From contig CAIVGK010000177.1 in assembly GCA_903905475.1 (NCBI GenBank), forward strand, positions 1 through 51,559: a DNA stretch of 51,559 nt, written 5' to 3'. Position 1 is the stretch's first letter. Every line of letters starts with the position of its first letter. The stretch comes from an uncultured Burkholderiales bacterium (lineage in GTDB: Bacteria; Pseudomonadota; Gammaproteobacteria; Burkholderiales; Burkholderiaceae_C). The position numbers and the translations under genes were made by a program. This document shows, piece by piece, positions 37,635 through 46,288 of this stretch. The notes under the pieces are model-generated. The model ran no database searches. It saw only the letters and a list, made by a program, of their open reading frames with translations, and had not been told where the DNA came from.

Positions 37635-38243
37635 TCAACTCCGCTTCGAAATCACCTGATCGATCAGTCCGTAATCGCGAGCTTCGTCCGCAGACATGAA
37701 GAAGTCTCGTTCTGAATCGGCGCGGATTTTTTCCAGCGTCTGACCCGTGCGCTCGGCGAGGATCGTGTTGAGACTCTCGCGCAGTTTCAAGATCTCGCGG
37801 GCCTGAATCTCGATGTCGGTGGCCTGACCCTGCGCACCGCCCGAAGGTTGGTGAATCATCACCCTTGAATTGGGCAGCGCGAAACGCTTGCCCTTGGCGC
37901 CGGCTGCCAGCAAGAACGCGCCCATGCTGGCCGCGATCCCCATGCACAAGGTCGACACGTCGGGCTTGATGAACTGCATGGTGTCAAAGATCGACATGCC
38001 CGCGCTCACCGAACCACCCGGCGAGTTGATGTAGAACGAAATGTCCTTGTCCGGGTTTTCGCTTTCGAGGAAGAGCAACTGCGCCACCACGACATTGGCG
38101 GTCTGGTCGTTGACGGGACCGACCAGGAAGATCACCCGCTCGCGCAACAGCCTGGAGTAGATGTCGTAGGCGCGCTCGCCGCGGCCTGATTGCTCAATGA
38201 CCATGGGCACCATGCCCAAGCCTTGCGTGTGAATGGCGCTCAT
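37635..38243 (-). CDS. clpP: ATP-dependent Clp protease proteolytic subunit ClpP
   Basis: Serine protease that forms the double-heptamer chamber used by ClpX and ClpA. 202 residues. Catalytic Ser106 is in GIAASMGAF and His131 in [10 protein letters not shown]; the catalytic Asp is expected in the [12 protein letters not shown] region. The processing N-terminus ([19 protein letters not shown]) looks normal. It follows tig with a 32-bp gap, and together they form a tig-clpP unit. Confidence 0.98.
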   Translation of the reverse strand: MSAIHTQGLGMVPMVIEQSGRGERAYDIYSRLLRERVIFLVGPVNDQTANVVVAQLLFLESENPDKDISFYINSPGGSVSAGMSIFDTMQFIKPDVSTLCMGIAASMGAFLLAAGAKGKRFALPNSRVMIHQPSGGAQGQATDIEIQAREILKLRESLNTILAERTGQTLEKIRADSERDFFMSADEARDYGLIDQVISKRS

Positions 38244-38275
38244 GGGTACTTCCTTGTTGTCAGGTTGACAGGCGA

Positions 38276-39586
38276 TCAGTTCGCCGCCATCAGTTCATCG
38301 AAAGGCAGTTGCTTGTCGGTCACCTTGGCACGGGCCATCACGAACTCGGCCACGTTCATCTCGACCACCACGGCCTCGACCTCGGCCATGCGCTGGCGGT
38401 CGCCCAGATACCAGCGAACGACCTCGGCAGGGTTCTCGTAGCTTTGCGACATCTCTTCAATGTAAGACTGAAGTTGTTGCGGCTTGGCCTGCAGGCTGTT
38501 GACGCGAACCAGTTCCGCCACCAGCAGAGCCAGGCGAACGCGGCTTTCTGCCTGCGCTTCAAAGATCTTGGCAGGAATTTGCGCCTTGTCGACGTCCGGA
38601 ACGCCGCGCTTTTTCATGTCAGCGAGCGCCGCGTCGACTTGCCGGGCCACTTCTTCTTCGATCAGGGTGGCGGGTGCGTCGAACTGGGTGCTCTTGAGCA
38701 GCGCTTCCATCACCGAGCGCTTGCTGCGCAAACTGACCCGTGCCTTGACTTCGCGCTCAAGGTTCTTGCCCACGTCCTTGCGCAGGGTTTCCATGGAGCC
38801 GTCAAGCGTGCCCAGCGAGCGGGCGAACATGTCGTTGACTTCAGGCAGTTGCTGAGCTTCAATGTTTTTGACGGTGACCAGGAAATCAGCTTCCTTGCCC
38901 GCCACATCCTTGCTCTGGTAGTCGTCGGGGAAGCGCAGCGGGAAGGTCTTCGATTCACCTTTCTTCATGCCGCGAACAGCCTGGTCAAACGTCTCGAGCA
39001 TCTGGCCTTCGCCAACCAGAAACTGAAAGTCGTCAGCGTTGCCGCCTTCGAATGGGACGCCATCGAGCTTGCCTTCGAAATCGATCGTCACGCGATCCGA
39101 CTCCACGACGACCTCGGACTCGGAGCGCGGGGTGAAGGTGCGACGCTGCTTGCGCAGGATGTCGATCGTGCGATCAATGGCCGCCTCGTCGACTTCCGAC
39201 GTGAAGCGCTCGACCTCAGCTTGGCTGAGGTCGCCAACGGTGATGTCCGGATAGACCTCAAAGAGGGCCTCGAACGCCATCTGGCCTTCCTCGGCCGAGT
39301 CTTTTTCGGAGATCTGGGGCCTGCCAGCCACGCGCAGACCCGCTTCTTTGGTCGCATCGATGAACGCCTGGCTGACCTTCTCGTTCAAGACCTCGCCATG
39401 CACCGAGTTGCCAAAACGCTGCATCACGACGCTCATCGGCACCTTGCCAGGACGGAACCCGTCGGCCTTGGTCGTGAGGGCCAGACGCTTGAGGCGACTG
39501 TTGATTTCGCTCTGGAGCGCATCAAAGGGAAGCGTCAACGTGATGCGACGCTCAAGCTTTTCAAGGGTTTCGACGGTCACTGCCAT
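38276..39586 (-). CDS. tig: Trigger factor (ribosome-associated chaperone/PPIase)
   Basis: Folds nascent chains at the ribosomal tunnel exit. 436 residues. The N-terminal ribosome-binding domain has the motif [17 protein letters not shown]. The FKBP-type domain at about 160-245 contains [17 protein letters not shown], and the helical C-terminal arms include the PPIase-distal chaperone part. It lies 41 bp downstream of tRNA-Leu(UAG) and leads into clpP. Confidence 0.98.
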   Translation of the reverse strand: MAVTVETLEKLERRITLTLPFDALQSEINSRLKRLALTTKADGFRPGKVPMSVVMQRFGNSVHGEVLNEKVSQAFIDATKEAGLRVAGRPQISEKDSAEEGQMAFEALFEVYPDITVGDLSQAEVERFTSEVDEAAIDRTIDILRKQRRTFTPRSESEVVVESDRVTIDFEGKLDGVPFEGGNADDFQFLVGEGQMLETFDQAVRGMKKGESKTFPLRFPDDYQSKDVAGKEADFLVTVKNIEAQQLPEVNDMFARSLGTLDGSMETLRKDVGKNLEREVKARVSLRSKRSVMEALLKSTQFDAPATLIEEEVARQVDAALADMKKRGVPDVDKAQIPAKIFEAQAESRVRLALLVAELVRVNSLQAKPQQLQSYIEEMSQSYENPAEVVRWYLGDRQRMAEVEAVVVEMNVAEFVMARAKVTDKQLPFDELMAAN

Positions 39587-39627
39587 GATCAGAAAGACTT
39601 TCTTAAGACATTGCTGGTTGATGCGGC

Positions 39628-39714
39628 TGGTGCGCGGGGCGGGACTCGAACCCGCACACCATTGCTGGCGTCAGGACCTAAACCTGGTGCGTCTACCAAT
39701 TTCGCCACCCGCGC
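39628..39714 (-). tRNA. tRNA-Leu (anticodon UAG)
   Basis: Class II tRNA with encoded CCA and a long variable arm. The acceptor is GCGCGGG/CCCGCGC, the T arm is GCGGG-TTCGAGT-CCCGC, and the anticodon loop TTTAGGT gives UAG. The top pair of the anticodon stem (27-43) is C-A instead of a Watson-Crick pair; the other four pairs are intact, so it is most likely functional. Confidence 0.96.
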
Positions 39715-39902
39715 GGGGCCAATTCAAACGACGAGAGCTCGTGCTTCCGTCCAACGGATCTTCCGCACACCGCGGAAAGCCCTTCAGTTTAACCGCGCCG
39801 GCCGCTGCCTGAAGCGAGTCTGCACAGTCGATCTGCACGCAGGTGGAATCCTCTGGAGCGGCACGCATCACGGCGGAGGCCCAACGGGCTCACGCATGGA
39901 CA

Positions 39903-40766
39903 ATGCAGCCCGTGAGCGTTGACCACTACGAGAATTTTCCCGTCGCCTCCTGGCTGTGCCCCCCGGGGCTGCGCTCGTCGATCGTGGCGATCTATGGGTT
40001 CGCGCGCACGGCAGACGATCTGGCTGACGAAGGCGACGCGCCGGCGACGCAAAGATTGGCCGACCTGTGGGCATTCCGTGCCGACCTGAGCATGATCGAG
40101 ACGGGCGGCCAGCCATCTGAGCGCTGGCGTGCGGTGTTCGAACCACTGGCCGAAGTGATCGCCCAGCGGCAGTTGCCCGTGTCACTGCTGCACGACTTGC
40201 TCAGCGCGTTCGAGCAGGACGTCATCAAGTCCCGGTACGAGGACCGCGCCGAACTGCTCGACTACTGTCGCCGTTCTGCCAACCCGGTTGGACGCCTGCT
40301 TTTGCACCTCTACGGCATCCGCGGAAACGCATCGCTGGAGCAGTCCGACGCCATCTGCAGCGCCTTGCAACTGATCAATTTTTGGCAGGACCTGAGCGTC
40401 GATACATCGCGCGATCGGCTCTATCTGCCGCAAGTCGACATCGAGGCCCATGGCGTGTCCCAGCAGCAATTGCTCGATCGGCAAGACAGCCCAGCGGTGC
40501 GCGCGCTGGTGGCCGACGTCACGGCGTGGGCACGCACGCTGATGCTGCAAGGCGCGCCGCTGGTGCACACCATTCCGGGACGCGGTGGCTGGGAGCTTCG
40601 GTTCGTGGTGCAGGGCGGGCTGCGAATCATCGACAAAATCGAGCGCATGAACCACGCCACGCTGAACGCCCGGCCACACATCGGCAAGCTGGACGCGCCA
40701 TGGTTGCTGTGGCGTGCCGCAGGCATGCGGCGACCCAAACCAACATTGACGGGCAAGATGGCATGA
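39903..40766 (+). CDS. hpnC: Squalene synthase HpnC (hydroxysqualene-forming step)
   Basis: Trans-isoprenyl diphosphate synthase that turns presqualene diphosphate into hydroxysqualene in the three-enzyme bacterial route. 287 residues from ATG 39903; an earlier ATG at 39843 adds a non-conserved stretch. The start QPVSVDHYENFPVASWLCPP is typical. Aspartate-rich motifs are ARTADDLADEGD and LINFWQDLSVD. The stop overlaps the hpnD start by 4 bp. The 188 bp upstream to tRNA-Leu hold only small inverted repeats (for example TTCCGC/GCGGAA at 39761-39777). Confidence 0.93.
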   Translation: MQPVSVDHYENFPVASWLCPPGLRSSIVAIYGFARTADDLADEGDAPATQRLADLWAFRADLSMIETGGQPSERWRAVFEPLAEVIAQRQLPVSLLHDLLSAFEQDVIKSRYEDRAELLDYCRRSANPVGRLLLHLYGIRGNASLEQSDAICSALQLINFWQDLSVDTSRDRLYLPQVDIEAHGVSQQQLLDRQDSPAVRALVADVTAWARTLMLQGAPLVHTIPGRGGWELRFVVQGGLRIIDKIERMNHATLNARPHIGKLDAPWLLWRAAGMRRPKPTLTGKMA

Positions 40767-41611
40767 CTCCTGAAGCGTATGTGCAGGACAAGACCGCCAA
40801 GAGCGGCTCGAGCTTTTATTACGCATTCTTGTTTTTGCCCCCGCCACGGCGCGCAGCCATCACGGCGTTCTATGCGTTTTGCCGTGAGGTGGACGACGTG
40901 GTGGACGAGGCCACCGATGCCGGCGTGGCCGCAGCCAAGCTCGCCTGGTGGCGCCAGGAGGTGGCCAGCGCTTTCAGCGGACAGCCCAACCACCCGGTGA
41001 TGCGCGCGCTCATGCCGCACACCCGAACCTACGCCATCGAAGCGGCCCACCTGCTGGCCGTGATCGAGGGTTGCCAGACCGACCTGGAACAAACGCGGTT
41101 TCTCGATTTTCCCGGACTGGCCCGCTACTGCCATCTGGTGGCCGGCGTGGTGGGCGAGGTGGCGGCCAACATCTTCGGGCGCAGCGACGAGGCGACGATC
41201 CAGTACGCCCACAAGCTGGGCCTGGCGATGCAACTGACGAACATCATCCGAGACGTCGGCGATGACGCTCGGCGCGGCCGCATCTACCTGCCGGTGTCCG
41301 AGTTGCAGCGCTTCGATGTGAAAGCCAGCGAATTGCTGCTGCGCACGGCGCCGTACGGCTACAGCGAGCGCTTCACGGCCCTGATGCAATTTCAGGCCGA
41401 ACGCGCGCACCAGACCTACGATGAAGCGTTCGCGCTGCTGCCTGCGGTGGACCGGTCGGCACAAAAACCCGGCCTGATGATGGCCAACATCTACCGCACG
41501 TTGCTGCGCGAGATCGAAGCCGACGGCTTCCAGGTGCTGCATCAGCGCACATCGCTGACGCCGCTGCGCAAGTTGTGGATCGCCATGCGCACCCACTGGC
41601 AGGGGCGCTGA
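40763..41611 (+). CDS. hpnD: Presqualene diphosphate synthase HpnD
   Basis: Joins two farnesyl diphosphates to presqualene diphosphate. 282 residues from ATG 40763. First Asp-rich motif: YAFCREVDDVVDE. Second: TNIIRDVGDDARRGRIYLP. A longer reading from 40382 is out of frame with hpnC and overlaps it heavily, so was rejected. It overlaps hpnC (ATGA) and abuts hpnE. Confidence 0.95.
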   Translation: MTPEAYVQDKTAKSGSSFYYAFLFLPPPRRAAITAFYAFCREVDDVVDEATDAGVAAAKLAWWRQEVASAFSGQPNHPVMRALMPHTRTYAIEAAHLLAVIEGCQTDLEQTRFLDFPGLARYCHLVAGVVGEVAANIFGRSDEATIQYAHKLGLAMQLTNIIRDVGDDARRGRIYLPVSELQRFDVKASELLLRTAPYGYSERFTALMQFQAERAHQTYDEAFALLPAVDRSAQKPGLMMANIYRTLLREIEADGFQVLHQRTSLTPLRKLWIAMRTHWQGR

Positions 41612-42922
41612 TTGGGCCGCGCCGCCAGCGCCCGGCTGGCCGTGGTCGGTGGCGGTTGGGCCGGGCTGGCAGCGGCCATTGAGGCCACTCGGGGCGGTGA
41701 CCGGGTCACGCTGTTCGAGATGGCGCCCACATTGGGTGGGCGTGCGCGCAGCGTGCCGATGGGTGGCGATCCCGAGCGCAGCGCGCTCGACAACGGCCAG
41801 CACATCCTGATCGGCGCCTATGGCGAGACCTTGCGCTTGATGCGAGAGGTCGGTGCCGACCCTGACGCTGCGCTGCTGCGCTCGCCGCTCGCTCTGGTCG
41901 ATGGCAGCGGCAAAGGACTTCGCTTGCCGGGCGGGCCCGCGATGCTGGCGTTCGCGCGTGGCGTGCTGTCGCACGGCCGTTGGACGAGAGGTGAGCGCTT
42001 CTCGCTGCTGTGGGCGGCCACCCGCTGGGCGGCAGCCGGTTTTCGATGTGCCCCATCGCTCCCGGTCAGTGAGTTGTGCGCGGGTCTTCCGGCTGCAGTG
42101 CAACGCGATCTGATCGAACCCCTGTGCGTCGCAGCGCTCAACACCCCGGCCGATCAGGCCAGCGCCCGCGTGTTCCTGCGGGTGCTGCGCGATGCACTGT
42201 TCTCGGGACAGGGATCGGCCGATCTGCTGCTGCCGCGCCGCCCGCTGGGCGAGCTGTTGCCCGAGCCGGCCGCCCGCTGGCTCATGCAGCGCGGGGCGCA
42301 GGTGCTGACGTCCAAACGGGTCATGCGCATCGAACCCGACTCAGCAGGCTGGCTCGTCGACGGTGAGCGTTTCGACGCGGTGCTGTTGTGTTGCACGGCC
42401 GGCGAGGCGGCCCGCCTGGCGACCGACCACGCAGCGCCATGGGCCGAGCGCGCGGCAGGGCTGCGCTACGAACCCATCGTCACCGTGTACGCCATGTCGG
42501 CCGGTACCTGCTTGCCTCAGGCAATGACCCTGCTGCGCTCGAGTGAGGTCGATGGGCCGGCGCAGTTCGTGTTTGATCACGGCTGGCTCAGCGGCCGGCC
42601 GGGCTTGCTGAGTTTCGTCATCAGCGCGGCGCAGCCCTGGGTCGAAGCCGGACTGTCGGCCGCCGCCGACGCCACCTTCGCACAGGCGCATGCGCAACTG
42701 CGCGATCACCTCAAGGCACCGCTCACAACGCTGCAGGTGCTGACCGAAAAGCGCGCCACGTTTCGCTGCACACCGAGCCTGCCGCGGCCCGCCGCGCACA
42801 TCGTGGGCAGCCTGATGGCCGCAGGCGACTATGTCGACGGGCCCTACCCCGCAACGCTGGAAGGCGCTGTGCGTTCAGGCGTCAACGCCGCGCGCACCTG
42901 GCGCCAAGGCCTCAGGACCTGA
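41612..42922 (+). CDS. hpnE: Hydroxysqualene dehydroxylase HpnE (FAD desaturase-like)
   Basis: FAD enzyme that reduces hydroxysqualene to squalene. 436 residues from a TTG codon that follows the hpnD TGA immediately. The dinucleotide motif is LAVVGGGWAGLAAAIEA, followed by GGRARSVPMGG. Close to the C-terminus is the segment GSLMAAGDYVDGPYPATLEGAVRSG, characteristic of phytoene-desaturase-like oxidases. No squalene-hopene cyclase (shc) gene is in the window, so the end product cannot be told from here. Confidence 0.92.
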   Translation: MGRAASARLAVVGGGWAGLAAAIEATRGGDRVTLFEMAPTLGGRARSVPMGGDPERSALDNGQHILIGAYGETLRLMREVGADPDAALLRSPLALVDGSGKGLRLPGGPAMLAFARGVLSHGRWTRGERFSLLWAATRWAAAGFRCAPSLPVSELCAGLPAAVQRDLIEPLCVAALNTPADQASARVFLRVLRDALFSGQGSADLLLPRRPLGELLPEPAARWLMQRGAQVLTSKRVMRIEPDSAGWLVDGERFDAVLLCCTAGEAARLATDHAAPWAERAAGLRYEPIVTVYAMSAGTCLPQAMTLLRSSEVDGPAQFVFDHGWLSGRPGLLSFVISAAQPWVEAGLSAAADATFAQAHAQLRDHLKAPLTTLQVLTEKRATFRCTPSLPRPAAHIVGSLMAAGDYVDGPYPATLEGAVRSGVNAARTWRQGLRT

Positions 42923-42957
42923 GCCTCGCCTCGCCTCGACCCAAAGACCTTGCGCGA

Positions 42958-44211
42958 TCAGCGACGCGCGAACGGCGCGGCCAGCGGCTCGCCGATGAAC
43001 AGCCCCTGCTGGGGCCAGGCCACGCTTTTCCAGTAGGCCTCGATCAGGCTGGACCCCTGCGCGTAATGCAGCAAAAGGACTTGCGGGTGGGGAAACTTCT
43101 GCGGGTGAGAGCACGGTTCCGAGACGGTTCCGTAAGACGCGGTGGCCCCCGAGGCGATCCACTCCAGCGCACTCATCTGCCCGCTCTTGCCGTCGATCCT
43201 CCCGCCGTAGGACGTGAGGTGATCGCCGATGCCGCCCGGCACCCACTTCAGCGTGTCGAGCCTGTCGACCTGAGACAGGCCGGTCTCGTAAAGCAGCAGC
43301 CGGTCGGCCCCCTGCAGCACATTGGATTTCTCGACATGCACGTCAATCCCGACGCCACGCAGCAGGCCCGGCGGCGGAAACAAGTGCGCGCGACTGCTGC
43401 GGGCGTTGTCGGAGGTGACGAGGAAATGCGCGTTCACCGGCGGCGAGCCACGCAGCCCCAACGTGTGGTCGGAGGCCACGCCGCGGCGAATCATGTCTTC
43501 GGCCATCGAAACGCTCTTGGCCGCCAGCAGCATCGACGGACGCATCTGCAGGTCGTCGAAAGGTCGCGGTGTGTACGCGTTGAAATAGCTCGACTTGCGC
43601 GACGACGCGCAAGTCTTGCTGCACAGACTTGCATCGAACCCGAGCGTGAGCGCACCGGTGATCGAATGGCAGTCCACGGCAAACGGCTGGCTCCAGGCCA
43701 GCGCCAGGGCCTGGATGTCGGGGCCGAAAAATTGCCGGATGCGTGCATCGAGCACCCGGAACTCGTCTGGCGTGAGCTCGGCGCGAACCGGCAACTCGAC
43801 TCGCAGCACCTGAGACTCGGTCAACTGCCGCGCGTCGAGGTAGAACTGCCCCACCTTGACCGAATACGGATCGTTCACGTTGATGACCAGACCCAGATCG
43901 CGCTCGGTCAGGCGGCTCGTGATTCGCGGCACGCCGATGAAACTGCGAGCAGGAGTTCGCGACACCGGCGCTGCCGACGAGAACGGTGCGGACGGGGCCG
44001 GTGCGGCTGATGCCGCTGATGCGACGGATCGTGCCGACTCACTGCGCGCAGGCAGCGCCTCGACGGGTTGTGCCCCCGCCGCACAGGCGCCAAGAGCCAG
44101 CACACACGCGCTCGCACCGCGCAAGGCCCTGAGCCCGCCAAAGCGCGCGCAGAATCGAAACAACTTTTCGCGATACAAAATCTTTGTCCACTGAGAGAAA
44201 ATCTCACGCAT
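42958..44211 (-). CDS. Exported TIGR03790-like protein
   Basis: About 417 residues. The N-terminus has a basic stretch and a hydrophobic segment ending in Ala residues (RGASACVLALGACAAGAQ), consistent with a signal peptide, then an Ala/Ser-rich spacer. The body carries the family-like pattern LGLVINVNDPYSVKVGQFYL, VLRVELPVRAELTPDEF and the ending GLFIGEPLAAPFARR. Function of this family is unknown. The ATG at 44211 overlaps the iclR-type ATG at 44210, which leaves no promoter space; a TTG at 44163 or another later codon is a likely real start. Convergent with hpnE. Confidence 0.65.
   Translation of the reverse strand: MREIFSQWTKILYREKLFRFCARFGGLRALRGASACVLALGACAAGAQPVEALPARSESARSVASAASAAPAPSAPFSSAAPVSRTPARSFIGVPRITSRLTERDLGLVINVNDPYSVKVGQFYLDARQLTESQVLRVELPVRAELTPDEFRVLDARIRQFFGPDIQALALAWSQPFAVDCHSITGALTLGFDASLCSKTCASSRKSSYFNAYTPRPFDDLQMRPSMLLAAKSVSMAEDMIRRGVASDHTLGLRGSPPVNAHFLVTSDNARSSRAHLFPPPGLLRGVGIDVHVEKSNVLQGADRLLLYETGLSQVDRLDTLKWVPGGIGDHLTSYGGRIDGKSGQMSALEWIASGATASYGTVSEPCSHPQKFPHPQVLLLHYAQGSSLIEAYWKSVAWPQQGLFIGEPLAAPFARR
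44192..44206 (+). promoter_or_regulatory. Small inverted repeat just before the IclR-type gene
   Basis: TGAGA and TCTCA flank five bases, ending 3 nt before the start codon. It may be an operator for autoregulation or a chance palindrome; there is no direct evidence. Confidence 0.3.
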
Positions 44212-45034
44212 GAACAGCCCCACTCAGCAAACCCCGGCGGTGCAGGTGTTGGCGCGTACCTTTGCGGTGCTGGATGTGCTGGCTCAACATCCGGGCTCGG
44301 TCTCTTTGAAGACCATCAGCGAGCAGACCGGTCTGCACCCGTCGACCGCTCACCGCATCCTCAACGACCTGGCCTGCGGCCGTCTGGTGGATCGCCCGGA
44401 AGCGGGGACCTACCGGCTGGGCATGCGGCTGCTCGAACTCGGCAACCTCGTGAAGGCGCGGCTCGATGTGCGAGACGCCGCGGTGGCGCCGATGCGTGCG
44501 CTGCACAAGCTCACGCAGCAGCCCGTCAATCTTTCGATGCGGCAAGGCGACGAGATCGTCTACATCGATCGCGCCTACAGCGAACGGTCCGGAATGCAGG
44601 TGGTGCGGGCCATCGGCGGACGTGCGCCACTGCACCTGACGTCGGTGGGCAAACTGTTTCTCGCTCACGACGAAGGGCAGCGCGTTCGCGCCTATGCCAC
44701 CCGCAGCGGCCTGATCGGCAACACCCGCAACAGCATCACCGAAGTGGCCACGCTGGAACGCGAACTGTCGACCGTGCTGGCACTGGGCACCGCGCGCGAC
44801 AACGAGGAACTCGAGGTCGGCGTGAGGTGCATGGCCGCGGGCATCTTCGACGATCAGGGGGCGTTGGTGGCCGGGCTTTCGATTTCCGCTCCGGCCGGCC
44901 GGCTGGAAGAGGGCTGGCTCAAGCACCTGCGGGCCACGGCCGAGGAGATTTCGGCGTCGTTGGGGTATCGCAACGAGATCCCCGAACGTCCCGGCGCGAA
45001 GGGTGAAGCGCTGCGCCGGCATTTGAGCAAGTAA
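44210..45034 (+). CDS. IclR-family transcriptional regulator
   Basis: 274 residues. The N-terminal winged helix-turn-helix is seen as VSLKTISEQTGLHPSTAHRI, then YRLGMRLLELG, and the C-terminal ligand domain contains the typical segment RAPLHLTSVGKLFLA and SAPAGRLEEGWLKHLR. The ligand and target are not known; members often control aromatic or sugar-acid catabolism. The gene is divergent from the TIGR03790-like gene, with overlapping start codons, and convergent with the endopeptidase gene. Confidence 0.93.
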   Translation: MNSPTQQTPAVQVLARTFAVLDVLAQHPGSVSLKTISEQTGLHPSTAHRILNDLACGRLVDRPEAGTYRLGMRLLELGNLVKARLDVRDAAVAPMRALHKLTQQPVNLSMRQGDEIVYIDRAYSERSGMQVVRAIGGRAPLHLTSVGKLFLAHDEGQRVRAYATRSGLIGNTRNSITEVATLERELSTVLALGTARDNEELEVGVRCMAAGIFDDQGALVAGLSISAPAGRLEEGWLKHLRATAEEISASLGYRNEIPERPGAKGEALRRHLSK

Positions 45035-45082
45035 ACACCACGCGGCATTGACAGCCCGTGCGCGACTGGCCGAAACGCCAGG

Positions 45083-46168
45083 TCACGAGATGGGCTTGGG
45101 CGTCGTCTGGTTGACCCAGCGCCGCACGCGCTCAGCGTCGGCGAGGCGTGTGTTGAGGCCGCTCGAGTCGAGGAACACCATGATCAGCTTGCGCCCCGCC
45201 AGACTGGCCTGCATGACAAGGCAACGGCCCGCCTCGGCGATGTAGCCCGTCTTTTGCAGGCCGATGTCCCAGGTCGGGTTGCTGACCAGTCGGTTGGTGT
45301 TGCGGTACTGCAGCTTGCGGCTGCCCACATCCACCAGAAATTGCGGCGATGTCGACAGCTCACGGATCAGCGAGTGGGTGTGGGCGAGCTTGACCAGCGT
45401 GGCCAGATCGTGGGCGCTTGACTGGTTGAGGCTCGACAGCCCCGTGGGCTCCACGTAGTGCGTGTCGGTCATGCCCAGCGAGCGTGCCTTGGCATTCATG
45501 GAACTGACAAACACGGCAAGTCCGCCAGGGAAGTTGCGACCCAGCGCATGAGCCGCCCGGTTCTCCGACGACATCAAAGCCAGATGAAGCATTTCCCCGC
45601 GCGTGAGTTGGCTGCCCACGCTCAAACGCGAGCGACTGCCCTTCTCGGTGTCGACATCGTCCTGGGTGACGGTGAGCACTTCGTCCAGAGGCAACCCTGC
45701 GTCGGTCACCACCACGGCAGTCATCAGTTTGGTGATCGACGCGATGGGCAGAACGGCCTGGGAGTTCTTGCTGAAAAGAACCTCGTTGGTGTCTTGATCC
45801 ATCACCAGCGCAACGCTCGACTTGAGCGCGAGCTTGTCGGGTGTCGAGCGCAACCCGTCGAGCTCACCCATGGATGGCTTTGTGGCGGCGATGGTCTGTG
45901 GCGCTGCGCGCTTGCGAGCGACACGTGTCTTTTGCGACTCGAGCTTGGCCGAAACCCGCGGGCGAACCGCCGGTTTGCGGACCACCGGCTTGCGAACCAC
46001 CGGTTTGCGGACCACCGGCTTCTTCGCGGCGACCAACGCCACGGGTTTGACGTTCGCAGCGGAGGCCGCACCGGCCCCGGACGATGACGCGCACTGCGCA
46101 GGCGCCCCAAGCCACAACGCCGAAGCCGCGATAAGACCAGAGCAGAAATGTCTGAAAAATGTCGTCAC
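45083..46168 (-). CDS. pbpG: D-alanyl-D-alanine endopeptidase, PBP7-type
   Basis: Periplasmic penicillin-binding endopeptidase that cuts peptide cross-links of peptidoglycan. 361 residues. The signal peptide is at about 1-27. A basic linker of tandem KPVVR units (about 50-70) follows. The catalytic motifs are ASITKLM (Ser144, Lys147), SSEN (Ser201, Asn203) and QKTGYI. The order and spacing fit PBP7/PbpG better than the DacA/DacC carboxypeptidases because no C-terminal amphipathic helix is present. Confidence 0.9.
   Translation of the reverse strand: MTTFFRHFCSGLIAASALWLGAPAQCASSSGAGAASAANVKPVALVAAKKPVVRKPVVRKPVVRKPAVRPRVSAKLESQKTRVARKRAAPQTIAATKPSMGELDGLRSTPDKLALKSSVALVMDQDTNEVLFSKNSQAVLPIASITKLMTAVVVTDAGLPLDEVLTVTQDDVDTEKGSRSRLSVGSQLTRGEMLHLALMSSENRAAHALGRNFPGGLAVFVSSMNAKARSLGMTDTHYVEPTGLSSLNQSSAHDLATLVKLAHTHSLIRELSTSPQFLVDVGSRKLQYRNTNRLVSNPTWDIGLQKTGYIAEAGRCLVMQASLAGRKLIMVFLDSSGLNTRLADAERVRRWVNQTTPKPIS
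45971..46021 (-). repeat. 15/30-bp tandem repeat in the endopeptidase linker
   Basis: Three 15-bp units at 45971-45985, 45986-46000 and 46001-46015, then a partial fourth. Units one and three are identical and unit two differs at two positions, so a 30-bp block was duplicated. They encode Lys-Pro-Val-Val-Arg repeats. The basic linker may contact the cell wall or other anionic polymer. Confidence 0.9.
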
Positions 46169-46196
46169 AAAAAGCCTCGATTCCGACCGTTTCTCA

Positions 46197-46225
46197 AGTG
46201 TAGGTCACATGGAAAAAACCTGCAA
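46197..46225 (-). promoter_or_regulatory. Candidate promoter of the endopeptidase gene
   Basis: On the minus strand TTGCAG (46220-46225), a 17-nt spacer and TACACT (46197-46202) lie about 30 nt before the start codon at 46168. The whole 46169-46288 spacer is AT-rich, and it contains the 10-mer ACTTGAGAAA (minus strand) twice, at 46190-46199 and 46246-46255, and a variant next to the second copy. Confidence 0.55.
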
Positions 46226-46288
46226 TATCAAAAACTTACGGAGACTTTCTCAAGTTTTCTCTCAAATGACTTCGGGAGGCGCGCAGCA

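Noticed and set aside
39628-39714. tRNA-Leu(UAG) as a pseudogene because of a C-A mismatch at 27-43
   Set aside because: All other stems and the anticodon loop are intact, CCA is encoded, and a mismatch at the top of the anticodon stem is tolerated.
45971-46021. CRISPR-like array
   Set aside because: Repeats are contiguous, 15 bp and in frame within a coding sequence, with no spacers.
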